Assembly (NCBI GenBank): GCA_020091685.1
Contig: CM034606.1
Coordinates: 23,514,695 to 23,578,694 of the forward strand
Direction of reading: 5' to 3'
Length of the DNA: 64,000 nucleotides
Origin: Lutjanus erythropterus
Taxonomy: Eukaryota; Chordata; Actinopteri; Lutjaniformes; Lutjanidae
The notes beneath the pieces are model-generated. The model searched no databases. It was not told the origin of the DNA and saw only the letters and a list, made by a program, of their open reading frames with translations. Below, piece by piece: positions 53,901 through 59,400 of this stretch. The stretch's first letter is position 1; every line of letters begins with the position of its first letter. Made by a program: the position numbers and the translations under genes.

Positions 53901-54921
53901 GGGCCAGTATCAGGACGTCAGTATTGGTCCAATATATCAGTCTGACTCTAAAAAAAAGACAGTAGTGCTGGTGTGACCTGAAGGCAGCACACTGAGATAA
54001 CTTTCAACACATCACTTTCATGCCAACTGCTTGTTAAGGCCTCTCATTTAATTTTACATGAAACTCATGAATATATATTCACAGAATATGAACAGCCACG
54101 TTCAAGGGAACAAAGGCCACTGAAGTCACTGTGTATATGAAGAGAGCAGCATCTGACAGGACTCATGGTGTTTGTGTTTAGCACTCACATGGGAGTGATG
54201 TGTATCATCTTGTCACATCAGTGCGATTTCCCAGTTCTGTTATGGTGTTGTGGATGACAGACAGAGAGACAGCTGTGGTGTATGTGGTGTCTTTACATAT
54301 GTACAACATATTGCCTGCTGTAGCTCTTTTGTTATGGATCTGTAGCAGCAGCTTCTCTTCTCCATCCTCTCTCTCCGTTCGCTTTTTGCGCGCTGCATGG
54401 AGAAACTTAGGAGGTTGGAGGCATTTTTACGCACGAACGCCAGCTGAACTGGCAGCGCTGTCAACACCGCATTCACATGGTATCATTCGGCCTCATAAAC
54501 ACAAACAAACACACACCTTTACGCACAATATGGTTAATACAGCAACAGGTTGTTTGTTAGAAAAGGACGGTCTGTTTTAAGGTGTCTCGTTAAACACGTC
54601 CACGCGTCTCATCAGTGTTAGTGTGAGGACTTTTCCGCCTTACCTGACGATGATGTACATGACCAGCACGTTTCCAACCAGCCCGACCACGCACACGATG
54701 GAGTACAGAGCGGTGATCACAATCGCTATGATCACCGGATTGGAGTCGTCGTCCAGGCTGCCGGTCAGTCCGCGGTCCTGGTCGCACCGCGCCTCCGTGA
54801 AGCCCGTGGTGTTGTTCCCGTCGGTGAAGTTCAGACAAAAGCTGCTGGTGGTGGTGTTGTTGTAGAGCTGCGGGAGCTGGCTCCGGTAATCCGCGTCCGA
54901 GCCGTTACCTGCGCTCTCCAT
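14616..54921 (-). CDS. oprm1: Mu-type opioid receptor (class A GPCR), five visible coding exons
   Basis: The CDS joins 54921-54644, 19392-19043, 16613-16438, 15616-15438 and 14838-14655, all with GT donors and AG acceptors and matching phases (2, 1, 0, 2). This gives 389 residues, or 401 if the last exon reads through to the stop at 14616; mammalian mu receptors are about 400. The family is a Gi/o-coupled plasma-membrane receptor for endorphins and enkephalins. Class A landmarks are present: N84 (1.50), D112 (2.50), D145 (3.32, amine anchor), DRY 162-164, disulfide cysteines C138 and C216, K232 (5.39), W292 and H296 (6.48, 6.52), Y325 (7.43), NPVLY 331-335, and helix 8 cysteines C345 and C350. 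Mu rather than delta or kappa is indicated by [14 protein letters not shown] in TM4, [12 protein letters not shown] in TM2/ECL1, W317 at 7.35, and a tail with [15 protein letters not shown] close to the mammalian REHPSTANTVDRTNHQ. Oddities are a split exon 3, Ile at 6.58 and an unresolved terminal exon. Confidence 0.95.
14655..14838 (-). CDS. oprm1: oprm1 coding exon 3c: end of TM7, helix 8, C-tail
   Basis: The acceptor tgcctcctgcag leads to T|AGC CTG AAC CCG, completing [21 protein letters not shown] 331-335 is the NPxxY motif, and helix 8 (about 339-350) keeps KRCFREFC with the likely palmitoylated C345 and C350. The tail is rich in Ser/Thr ([20 protein letters not shown]) and ends ERSNQQ at CAG|gtagaa. 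Mammalian exon 3 also ends at the equivalent Gln (TNHQ) in phase 0, so this is taken as a true donor. Read-through continues [12 protein letters not shown] to a TAA at 14616-14618. The second residue of NSS is Ser, as in delta receptors, where mu has Cys. Confidence 0.92.
14839..15437 (-). other. oprm1 intron between exons 3c and 3b (599 nt)
   Basis: This intron lies inside TM7 (phase 2, within Ser328). Apart from the AC/GCATGC tract at 15219-15259 it holds no recognisable feature. Confidence 0.9.
15219..15259. repeat. CA repeat passing into GCAT repeat
   Basis: Alternating purine-pyrimidine: (CA)n, then GCATGCATGCATGCAC, then ACGCACACA. It is a possible Z-DNA-forming microsatellite within an intron. 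Confidence 0.9.
15438..15616 (-). CDS. oprm1: oprm1 coding exon 3b: TM6, ECL3, most of TM7
   Basis: The acceptor atacag is followed by GAG AAG GAC AGG, encoding [12 protein letters not shown] and TM6 (about 272-303) with CWTP 291-294 and H296. ECL3 and TM7 follow, with W317, Y325 and TN 326-327, ending ACC AAC AG|gtacgt in phase 2 inside the codon for Ser328. Residue I302 occupies 6.58, where mammalian mu has Lys. The acceptor's upstream tract is a CA repeat rather than a pyrimidine run. The exon is 179 nt and joins its neighbours without any indel compared with mammalian mu. Confidence 0.94.
15617..16437 (-). other. oprm1 intron between exons 3b and 3a (821 nt)
   Basis: Phase-0 intron in ICL3. 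A CA repeat (coding strand) at 15619-15638 abuts the acceptor, and 15660-15925 is purine-rich on the plus strand (pyrimidine-rich on the coding strand). The remainder up to 16437 is unremarkable. Confidence 0.9.
16438..16613 (-). CDS. oprm1: oprm1 coding exon 3a: ECL2, TM5, ICL3
   Basis: The acceptor ccctgtgcag precedes CC TCC AGC ATT, so the split codon becomes Pro210, followed by [21 protein letters not shown]216 pairs with C138, D228 is at 5.35, K232 at 5.39, and TM5 covers about 226-258 with P243. The exon closes with [11 protein letters not shown] at CAG|gttaag, phase 0. The usual mammalian text is GSKEKDR, so Gln268 replaces Lys exactly at the junction. In mammals this sequence is the first third of an undivided exon 3. 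The +3 T of the donor is not the consensus purine, but the frame and the next exon fit exactly. Confidence 0.93.
16614..19042 (-). other. oprm1 intron 2 (2,429 nt)
   Basis: Phase-1 intron between TM4 and ECL2, at the standard opioid receptor position. It contains a short teleost repeat at about 17595-17670 (CCACTAGGGGGTGATC...TGTCCATCTTTATATATG). No other gene or element is recognisable. Confidence 0.9.
17595..17670. repeat. Fragment of a dispersed teleost repeat in intron 2
   Basis: CCAGCCACTAGGGGGTGATC, GTTTTGATTTCACTCTGGGG and TGTCCATCTTTATATATG occur in the order known from a common percomorph repeat. It is short and non-coding. Confidence 0.6.
19043..19392 (-). CDS. oprm1: oprm1 coding exon 2: TM2, ECL1, TM3, ICL2, TM4
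   Basis: The 350-nt exon follows the acceptor tttctgcacag and begins with the last base of Arg93, then [19 protein letters not shown]. It encodes TM2 (about 98-125, D112 at 2.50), ECL1 with WPFG, C138 of the conserved disulfide, TM3 with D145 (3.32) and DRY 162-164, ICL2 [11 protein letters not shown], and TM4 (about 181-204). The donor is ACTC|gtaagt, leaving phase 1. Length and both boundaries agree with mammalian exon 2 (about 353 nt). This is the most conserved part of opioid receptors and the strongest evidence for the family. Overlapping plus-strand open frames here are antisense shadows. Confidence 0.97.
19510..19710. repeat. Degenerate minisatellite near the 3' end of intron 1
   Basis: Repeated variants of GTAGTCTTTTTGTGCCTCTT, with a period near 22-25 bases (TTTTGAGTCTC, TTTGGTGTCTC, TTTTGTATCTC). 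It lies 120-320 bases upstream of exon 2 on the coding strand side. Confidence 0.65.
19711..21817. other. oprm1 intron 1 (3' part)
   Basis: Apart from the TTAA-flanked element at 20335-20538 and a short ATTC-rich run near 20100-20140 I see no feature. Open frames near 21181-21694 overlap on both strands and have no domain. Confidence 0.6.
20335..20538. mobile_element. 204-bp TTAA-flanked MITE with ~18-bp terminal inverted repeats
   Basis: The left end TTAAAGGTGGGGTATATG and the inverse of the right end, TTAAAGATGGGGTATGC, match at nearly all positions. Both ends begin TTAA, consistent with a TTAA target-site duplication next to AGG termini, as in Kolobok or piggyBac derivatives. There is no coding capacity. 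Confidence 0.75.
21818..21965 (-). repeat. Reverse copy of the GCTAAGCTAA teleost repeat, invaded by AT-rich sequence
   Basis: Minus-strand relative of the 13.6 kb repeat: GAAAGATTGATACAACTCTCC, then (after an AT-rich insertion of TAATAATA type) TATTATGAAGCTACAACAGT and GCTTAGCTTAGCTTAGCATA. A further short forward fragment (AGTGGTATCGACTTTCTCAT) lies at about 22900-22935. Confidence 0.6.
22075..22885 (+). mobile_element. GTGTAGGATTT-type TTAA element, interrupted
   Basis: The 5' end ACCAGTGTGTAGGATTTAGT with GACATCTAGCAGTGAG is at 22075-22115, and the matching 3' part (AAGGTAACGAAAACACAAC to GACACTGGACCTTTAA) is at about 22795-22885. Related copies at 30.4 and 63.2 kb are only about 320 bases long, so some 500 bases of extra DNA separate the halves here. 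Confidence 0.6.
22886..24200. other. oprm1 intron 1
   Basis: There is no gene or clear repeat apart from the short repeat fragment at 22900-22935. Open frames near 23280-23868 show no domain. Confidence 0.5.
24204..24430. mobile_element. Partial TTAA-type repeat with an A18 run
   Basis: TTAAAGGATAACTTTGGTAT followed by TTTTTCAACC is the start of a common fish non-autonomous element with TTAA/AGG ends. An A18 run follows at 24329-24346. The opposite end is not found. Confidence 0.5.
24431..27940. other. oprm1 intron 1
   Basis: Contains the AAT microsatellite at 26585-26626, an A run at about 25990-26008, and GGGC/CCAGG-rich scraps of a possible hAT element near 27095-27370. There is no supported gene. 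Overlapping short frames on both strands at 25.0-25.6 kb are chance. Confidence 0.5.
26585..26626. repeat. AAT trinucleotide microsatellite
   Basis: About 14 uninterrupted AAT units. Confidence 0.97.
27945..28135. repeat. Dispersed teleost repeat with AATCCATCxAATAGTTGTTGA motif
   Basis: Contains ATTTAATGGAAATCCATGAA, GAAAAGTCAAGGGAGCACCA, CATGAATGTCTGTGCAAAAT and GACAATCCATCGAATAGTTG. I recognise the order from a common fish repeat (probably the non-coding tail of a retroelement). The motif ATGxxAATCCATxxAAxAGTTGT occurs twice. Confidence 0.65.
28140..30365. other. oprm1 intron 1, including a possible conserved non-coding block
   Basis: 28430-28710 has balanced composition, CACGTG, homeobox-like TTAATGAGTTGATAA and an X-box-like CACCATGGCAAC, so it may be an enhancer. 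30105-30200 has TATTGG/CCAATAT scraps of a decayed transposon. There is no gene. Confidence 0.4.
30370..30695 (+). mobile_element. GTGTAGGATTT-type TTAA element, near full length
   Basis: Begins AACCAGTGTGTAGGATTTAG, passes through AGAGCCAGTGTTTGGACTGT and GAAACATGGTGGTGCAACAT, and ends GTAAATCTTAAAACTGAAC next to TTTTAAC. It is the same family as the copies at 22.1 and 63.2 kb, with no coding capacity. Confidence 0.75.
30600..31320. repeat. Diverged tandem duplication (~340-bp unit)
   Basis: Unit 1 (about 30600-30945) and unit 2 (about 30940-31320) share the order: element tail with CTGCxAxTAAATCC and GTAAATCTTA, then AAGTGTGTGxATGG, then TAATGGTTTGAAAA, TTTATTTTTC and CCTTCAAGCCCACAGG or its variant. 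The first part of each unit is the 3' tail of the GTGTAGG element. Confidence 0.65.
32931..32980. repeat. TG dinucleotide microsatellite
   Basis: About 24 TG units with one C interruption at each end. Confidence 0.97.
37925..37963. repeat. TG dinucleotide microsatellite, interrupted
   Basis: Two TG runs separated by TACG. Confidence 0.95.
39940..40385 (+). mobile_element. Possible solo LTR of a Gypsy-like retrotransposon
   Basis: The stretch is C/T-rich with CCTGCATGATTACCTACCCC, TTAATTAGTTTTACCTGTCC and CAGTAAAGATTTTTTATTCA, then CCCTGAGTCTGAGACTG. This order (Pro/Thr-like CT-rich U3, A-rich polyadenylation region, GAGTCTG) is typical of LTRs dispersed in fish. TG...CA boundaries and a target duplication were not resolved. 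Confidence 0.4.
40386..41722. other. oprm1 intron 1
   Basis: There is no gene or clear repeat. The frames at 41190-41540 lie opposite each other and are chance. Confidence 0.5.
41723..42781. mobile_element. ~1.06 kb non-autonomous DNA transposon with subterminal inverted repeats
   Basis: The left end starts CAGGGCCACGTTTCCTAG and the inverse of the right end reads CAGGGCTGTGTTATCCAG. Inside both ends, CCTTAG, GTACCTTA and CTTAGCxAAGG motifs recur in inverted order. The middle has no coding frame. The family could be PIF/Harbinger-like; no target duplication was identified. Confidence 0.5.
42782..44790. other. oprm1 intron 1
   Basis: No supported gene. A GACTTGGCTTGGTTTGACTC piece lies near 43918-43940; open frames at 43128-43446 overlap on both strands. 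Confidence 0.5.
44799..45080. repeat. Large inverted repeat: ~95-bp arms, 91-bp loop
   Basis: Arm A (44799-44898) has GGACAAAATCCACAGTGCTT, GTAAAGTTCATCTGAAGC and GTCTGAGTTAGACAAATC. Arm B (44990-45080), read backwards, has GCACAAAATCCAATGTCCTC, GTAAAGTTTATCTGACG and GTCTGAGTTAGAACAAATC. The arms are two inverted copies of a dispersed fish repeat; the transcript could form a long hairpin. Confidence 0.8.
45979..46018. repeat. 10-bp tandem repeat CACCCATCTC
   Basis: About four units in a row, the last changed to CGCCCATC. Confidence 0.9.
47715..47728. promoter_or_regulatory. Perfect X-box (RFX-family binding site)
   Basis: GTTTCCATGGCAAC fits the palindromic X-box GTNNCCATGGNNAC completely. 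RFX factors bind such sites in ciliary, immune and neuronal genes. A function for oprm1 is only inferred from its intronic position. Confidence 0.45.
49200..50460 (-). mobile_element. Decayed LINE: linker and reverse-transcriptase domain
   Basis: In minus-strand order: a basic linker ([17 protein letters not shown] near 50300), [10 protein letters not shown] near 49921-49950, LKDFRPG near 49830, the catalytic-type YVDD at 49435-49446 within [22 protein letters not shown] near 49310 and EQFKYF near 49206. The order is that of non-LTR retrotransposon RTs. Several frameshifts and stops make it a dead copy, different in sequence from the 1-560 fragment. Confidence 0.8.
50461..53026. other. oprm1 intron 1
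   Basis: No gene. A possible short element begins at about 52326 (TTTAAAGGTAAAATAAGTAG), again with a TTAA-AGG start, but its other end was not found. An RFX-like GTTGCTTGGCAAC is at about 51048-51060. Confidence 0.4.
53027..53435 (+). mobile_element. ~400-bp TTAA-flanked MITE
   Basis: The left end TTAAAGGGATGATTTTGATT and the inverse of the right end, TTAAAGGGATAGTT, form terminal repeats beginning TTAA. Inside are GAGGTACTTAACCATGGTCA, GGAGCTAAGCGATGTACTGC, GTATTTTAGCCACCTAAAAG and ACGCTATATTTAGAATAT, which I recognise from a very common teleost element. It is non-coding. Confidence 0.8.
53520..53955. repeat. Degenerate CCAATAT/ATATTGG repeat
   Basis: CCAATATCAATTCCAATATC, ATATATTGGCTGATATT and GTATTGGTCCAATATATCAG are repeated inverted motifs seen at the ends of a common fish hAT-like repeat. 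Decayed, with no coding sequence. Confidence 0.45.
54644..54921 (-). CDS. oprm1: oprm1 coding exon 1: extracellular N-terminus and TM1
   Basis: This exon encodes residues 1-92 plus two bases of codon 93. The start ATG sits in a strong context (ACCATGG), and no other ATG occurs on this strand in the 230 bases upstream, so this start is preferred. The N-terminal domain carries sequons at N6, N21, N22, N31, N36 and N37, as expected of a glycosylated opioid receptor N-terminus. TM1 spans about residues 63-90 ([19 protein letters not shown], then [10 protein letters not shown]) with N84 as position 1.50. The exon ends at AG|gtaagg, the same point (within IVR/YTK) as in mammalian opioid receptor genes. 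The divergent N-terminus keeps a mu-like start (MESAGNGSD, compared with MDSSAGPGNISD in mouse). Confidence 0.95.
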
Positions 54922-54927
54922 GGTGCT
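54911..54927 (-). promoter_or_regulatory. RE1/NRSE-like REST site overlapping the start codon
   Basis: On the coding strand AGCACCATGGAGAGCGC matches 15 of 17 positions of the core RE1 consensus AGCACCACGGACAGCGC, and the ATG lies inside it. The flanking bases match poorly, so the full 21-position match is about 15. REST/NRSF is known to repress the mammalian mu gene, and my recollection is that its site also lies at the start codon. Function in this fish is inferred. Confidence 0.4.
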
Positions 54928-55184
54928 CGGTAGGTTCGGTGCTGAGCGCGTCTTTCGCCTCCACTCGGGTGCCCGTCTGCGGACTCGGTGCCTGTGAAGC
55001 CCCGCTGACTGCTGGGCTGTCTGTCTGTCTGTCTGTTGTTTGGAGAAGAGAAGCGGGACGGAGCGTCGGTAGTAACCGTAAACCTCCCCGTGCTGAAGAA
55101 TGTGGCCGCGCGCGATTGTAGAGAGAGTACTGACGAGCCTCACGCGCCACGGCGATCCTGAAGCGACGGCGTGAAAATGAATTA

Positions 55185-56405
55185 GTTCGCTCCCTTTACT
55201 CCTTCCTTCCTCCCTAGACTTCTTCCTCTCCTTTTTTCCTCACTCTCCTATTTCCTCCCTTTTGCTCACATTTGTTTACTCCTTCATTGTTCCCTCCTTT
55301 TCTCCTTCACTTTCTCCCTTTCTTGCCTCTTTCCTTCCTTCCTACCTTGTCCTCTAGCATTTATCCCACTCATCTTTGTCCTTCTCTTTCTCTTTCCCTT
55401 CTTTTTTGCGATCCTTCCTTCCATCCATCCTTCCCTCTTTGATTGTTCCTTTCCTTTCTTCCTTCATTGTCTCTTACCTCCCTTTCTCCCCCTTTACCAC
55501 CTATTTCACATCTATATTACTTGCATCCTTCCTTGTTTCTTTCCATCTTTTCTTCTTTTCTTGTTCCTTTCCTTCCTACATTCTTCATCCCAATCATCTT
55601 TATTAATTCCTTCATTCCTTCTTTATTTTCCCTGTTTTCTTGACATTACCATCTTTGTTCATCCTTTCCTTCTTTTTTCCTTCCTTCCTTCAGTTCCTCT
55701 TTCCCTTCCTTCCTTCCATCCTTTCTCTCCTTGTCCCTTTCTTTCCTTCGCTCCATCTTTACCATGCACTCACTCCCTTTTTGCATCTATCCCTACCATC
55801 TTTCTCAATTTTTCTCCTGTTTCCCTCTTTTCTCCCTCCTTTACTATTCAGTCAGCGCCTTCACTTATCTTCCTTCCTCCGCTATCCTTCCATCTGTTCT
55901 ATTTTTCTTGTTCCTTTCTTTCTTACTGTATCCTTTATTTTCTACATTTCCCTTTCCCATTTGCTTACCTCTGTTCATCTCATCCCTTTTTCTCATCCCT
56001 CTTTATTCTTCATCTGTCTTTCCTTGTTCCTTAACTTATTTCCTTGTTCCTGTCCTTCTGTTCTTCATTCCTCCCTTGTCCCATAGCTTCCATCCCACTC
56101 ACTTTTATCAGTTCTGTCCTTCATTCCCTCCTTTCTTCTTACCCTTCCTTGCTCCCATCTTTCCTTACATTTTTCTTCTTTCATTGTTCCTGTCCTTTCT
56201 TCCTTACTTTCTTCCTTCCTTCCCATGTTTCCCTTAACATCTTTGTTCATTCCTTCCCTCCTTTCCTATTCATTCACCCCTTTCACTTATCTTCCTTCCT
56301 TCATTTTCTCTCCACCTTGTCTTCCTTTCTTGTTCCTTTTTTCTTTCCTTTCTTGTTTCCTTGTTTTTGCTGTTCTTTACTTTTTTCCTGCTTCCTGTCC
56401 TTCAG
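55185..56405. repeat. 1.2 kb TTCC-rich polypyrimidine tract (GGAA-rich on the coding strand)
   Basis: Nearly every base of this stretch on the plus strand is C or T, built from degenerate TTCC, TTTCC and CTTCATT units with only scattered A and G. Read on the oprm1 strand it is a GGAA/GGAAA polypurine tract starting about 265 bases upstream of the ATG. Long open frames here in several registers (Phe/Leu/Ser/Pro-rich) result from the composition and are not genes. Confidence 0.9.
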
Positions 56406-56409
56406 GTTT

Positions 56410-59400
56410 TATTTTATTTTGGTGAGTTTTTAATGCTTCATATTACAGTAACAACACATGCTACACACACATACACACACTCATAGATTCACTCTTGAAC
56501 ATCAGATCAATTTCATCATCAGCTGTCACTTAAATGACAGTGTTTTTCAGTGAAATAACCAATAAGACGGTAATAGTGCACAAGAACATGAAACCTGTGG
56601 GATAGTAAAACAGCAGTACACTGACTAAGCTCTGACAGCAGTAACAGACAATGAGGACGAGTCCAGGGATTATCTGTCAAGTTGTCCATGCATGTACGTG
56701 TCGCGCTTTGATGAGTCTCCTCACTTCTGATTCCTGTTTTCGCTACTGTTCTGTAATGAGTGAAGCCGAGCAGGGGAATGTAGCACAGTGTAATCCAATC
56801 GGGATTGATTTTAATCAAGATAATGTCCCTGCTTGTCTCATTACAGCTTCAGAGAGGCACGAAACGGCCAAAGATCATTTACTAAACGTGCTGGAGGCCT
56901 ATTTGGAGTGAAACCATTCAACGTGAGCATAACTAGTGCTCAAAGTCATTGTTATACGTTTGTTTTTACAGGAGCTTTTATCAGCAAAATCCACACATAC
57001 AAAAAAAACTGGTCAGCTAACTGTATTAGTGAGTTAGCTGAATAAATCTGAGGAGCAGAGAATGGAGAGAGTAAGGAGAGAGAATTGTACTTATAATCAC
57101 TTTAAGAGCACAGAGATGTTTTATACAAGTACCCAGCAGCAGGGTTTCATTCGGCTGTGATGTGACCACTGCTGACCACAAAAATATCACCTTTCATTTC
57201 TGAGCCTGATATTTTGCCAAGTAAATTTACATCTGCGGTTTATGCCCCAGCAGCCTTTTGAATAAGGTCAACTTCCAGCTTGGCTGTGCTTTGTGCTGAT
57301 AGGTGTATGATTCATCAGTGCGAGACTGAACAGCGATGCACCAACAGGAGCTACAGTCCCCGTTAACACGAACAAAACACAGAGGGTCGCTAAACTTCAA
57401 GGATGGGTTCAATTTTTTTCAAGTCTGTCTTAATACAAGAGAGACTTTCATTTCAGTTGCTCTTTTTTAGGATGCAGGGTTGAGTAGTAGCAGATTAAAT
57501 GTAATCAGGATTACATAATCATTACATTGCAAAGAAATAACTTCAGTCATTTCATTTTTTTTGAACAGAGACAGTGTACAGTAAATATATGCACCAGATA
57601 TAGTGCCATGCTAATTTTCATCCATTGTCCCTGGGCGTGTATGCAATGTACATACTTTATAAGAACATAAAAAAAAAAAAAAACCTGTTTATGTAACACA
57701 TAAATACACTTAGGACACAGCGGTATAGAGAAGCATAACCTCTCTGTACTGCTAACCTTAATGACAGCATGCTTGTTTGCCTTTCAGCCATTTTTTATAT
57801 TAGTTTTAAACAAGTGCACTTTCTGATTTTTCTTGCAATAGCATTCCACTGTTTTGTTGCTGTTGTTGAGAAAAATGTTTGACCACATTTTGTTGAACAA
57901 TAATTTGTATAGCAGTCCCCCCTTTTTAATGATCATGAATGTTATAATTAATTGTTTAAGGGGTGGGGGAGCTAAAGCGTGTTGTATCACATAAAATGAA
58001 CAAAAACAATGAAATACTCAAAATGATATTTTTCAGTAATATTGTAGTGGTGATAATATGAGCTCATTTTTATAAAGTGCTCCATTATACAGTTCACAGA
58101 GTGGCTGTGTTGTTATAATAACTATAATGAGACCAGATTACATTTGAAAAATCTACTTTTTTCATGATAGGATATAACCAATGCTTTATATAACTCATGA
58201 AAAGTCTATCTGGCATACAGTTTTTAACGATGATTTATGGATTATGGAGTTCTTATTCGTTTTTATTTACAGTGAAAGTCCTCCATATGGCCTTTGATTC
58301 AAAATCATCAGCAACAAAACACAGCACAGTGCTGTGAGGGTAATTTGATCTGACCAAGTGTAAATGTTGAATATGCAAAGTGCATTTATTAGCATTGAAA
58401 ATGTCTTGAAATGTTATGAATGAATGAAAATGAATGGGATGGAATGAAATATGTGGATCTCAGACTTTTGTGGCTACATCCATGTTTTAGTATAAAGTGA
58501 GATATTTATACTGTTTGATTTTGTAGCAATCTAAAACTAATTCAAAAGCATTCAGATAAGATTTCATTTTTGTATGCTCCCAGTCATAAAACATGCAGTG
58601 TCATTTGCATTCATTAGCTAAGAAATCTGCCCAACCCTGCTTTACAGTCACTTCAGGAAGGAAATGATAATAATATAACAGGGCAGCACTTTTGAGGAAA
58701 CATGAAGTCATGTCTGTAGTAACATTTCTGGGAATTTGGTGGTTTTAGTTACCTGAGGGGAGTTTACATCCTGCAGTTAAAACTGACAATTTTTAGGCTA
58801 AATTTCAGAATTGTTAGACACAGCTTTCTACCAGGATTTAATTTCTGCCAGTGTGGAAACAAATGGGAACATTTAACAAGTCAGTCATTTCAGAGGAAGA
58901 TTTCTGTGAAAAATGCAATCCAATTACAGGAAAAATAAAGATTCAAAGATTTTTGTCAGACACTCGTATTTTCAATATGTAAAATATGAGCATGTCATAC
59001 TCCAGAGGATGTGCTAAAAGGCTAATGTGCAATAATAATCCTAAGAATAAAGGAGGAAAGTTTGAGAAAAATACTGTAAGAAAGATAAAACTAAAAGAAA
59101 AAAAATACTGAAATATTAAATGATGTATTTCAGTCAGACTTTTGTCAGCTGTGTTTATTTTATAAGCAGCCATTGATTTTAGAGGCTTTTAGAGGGACTG
59201 TTCTGTTTAAATAAAACTTGAAGGTAAACAAACAATGAAAAATGAAAAATAAATAAAACATTTTGAACAGCTCAGTATTTTTAAAACCCTAGCTACAGCA
59301 CTGAGACACTATAAAGAGGAGGAATGATTGTAGCGACCACTAAAACCTTTATTGTACAGTACATATGGGACTGTGAGGCATACTTGAAAACAGATCTTCT

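Larger units (their letters stand above)
54580..55190 (-). promoter_or_regulatory. CpG-rich first exon and probable promoter/5' UTR of oprm1
   Basis: CG dinucleotides are dense here (for example around 54900-54990 and 55050-55160) compared with the AT-rich flanks. The block covers exon 1, the start of intron 1 and about 270 bases upstream of the ATG. No TATA box is obvious upstream of the ATG, which fits the mostly TATA-less mammalian mu promoters. The transcription start cannot be placed from sequence alone. A short (TGTC)n run lies at about 55018-55034. Confidence 0.6.

Noticed and set aside
54905-55150. Upstream or N-terminally extended reading frames before the oprm1 start
   Set aside because: They begin at GTG; no ATG occurs on the minus strand in this stretch. 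The ATG at 54921 has a strong initiation context.
55376-56433. Overlapping plus-strand frames up to 168 codons rich in Phe, Leu, Ser and Pro
   Set aside because: They are produced by the TTCC polypyrimidine tract; several frames are open together and composition explains them fully.
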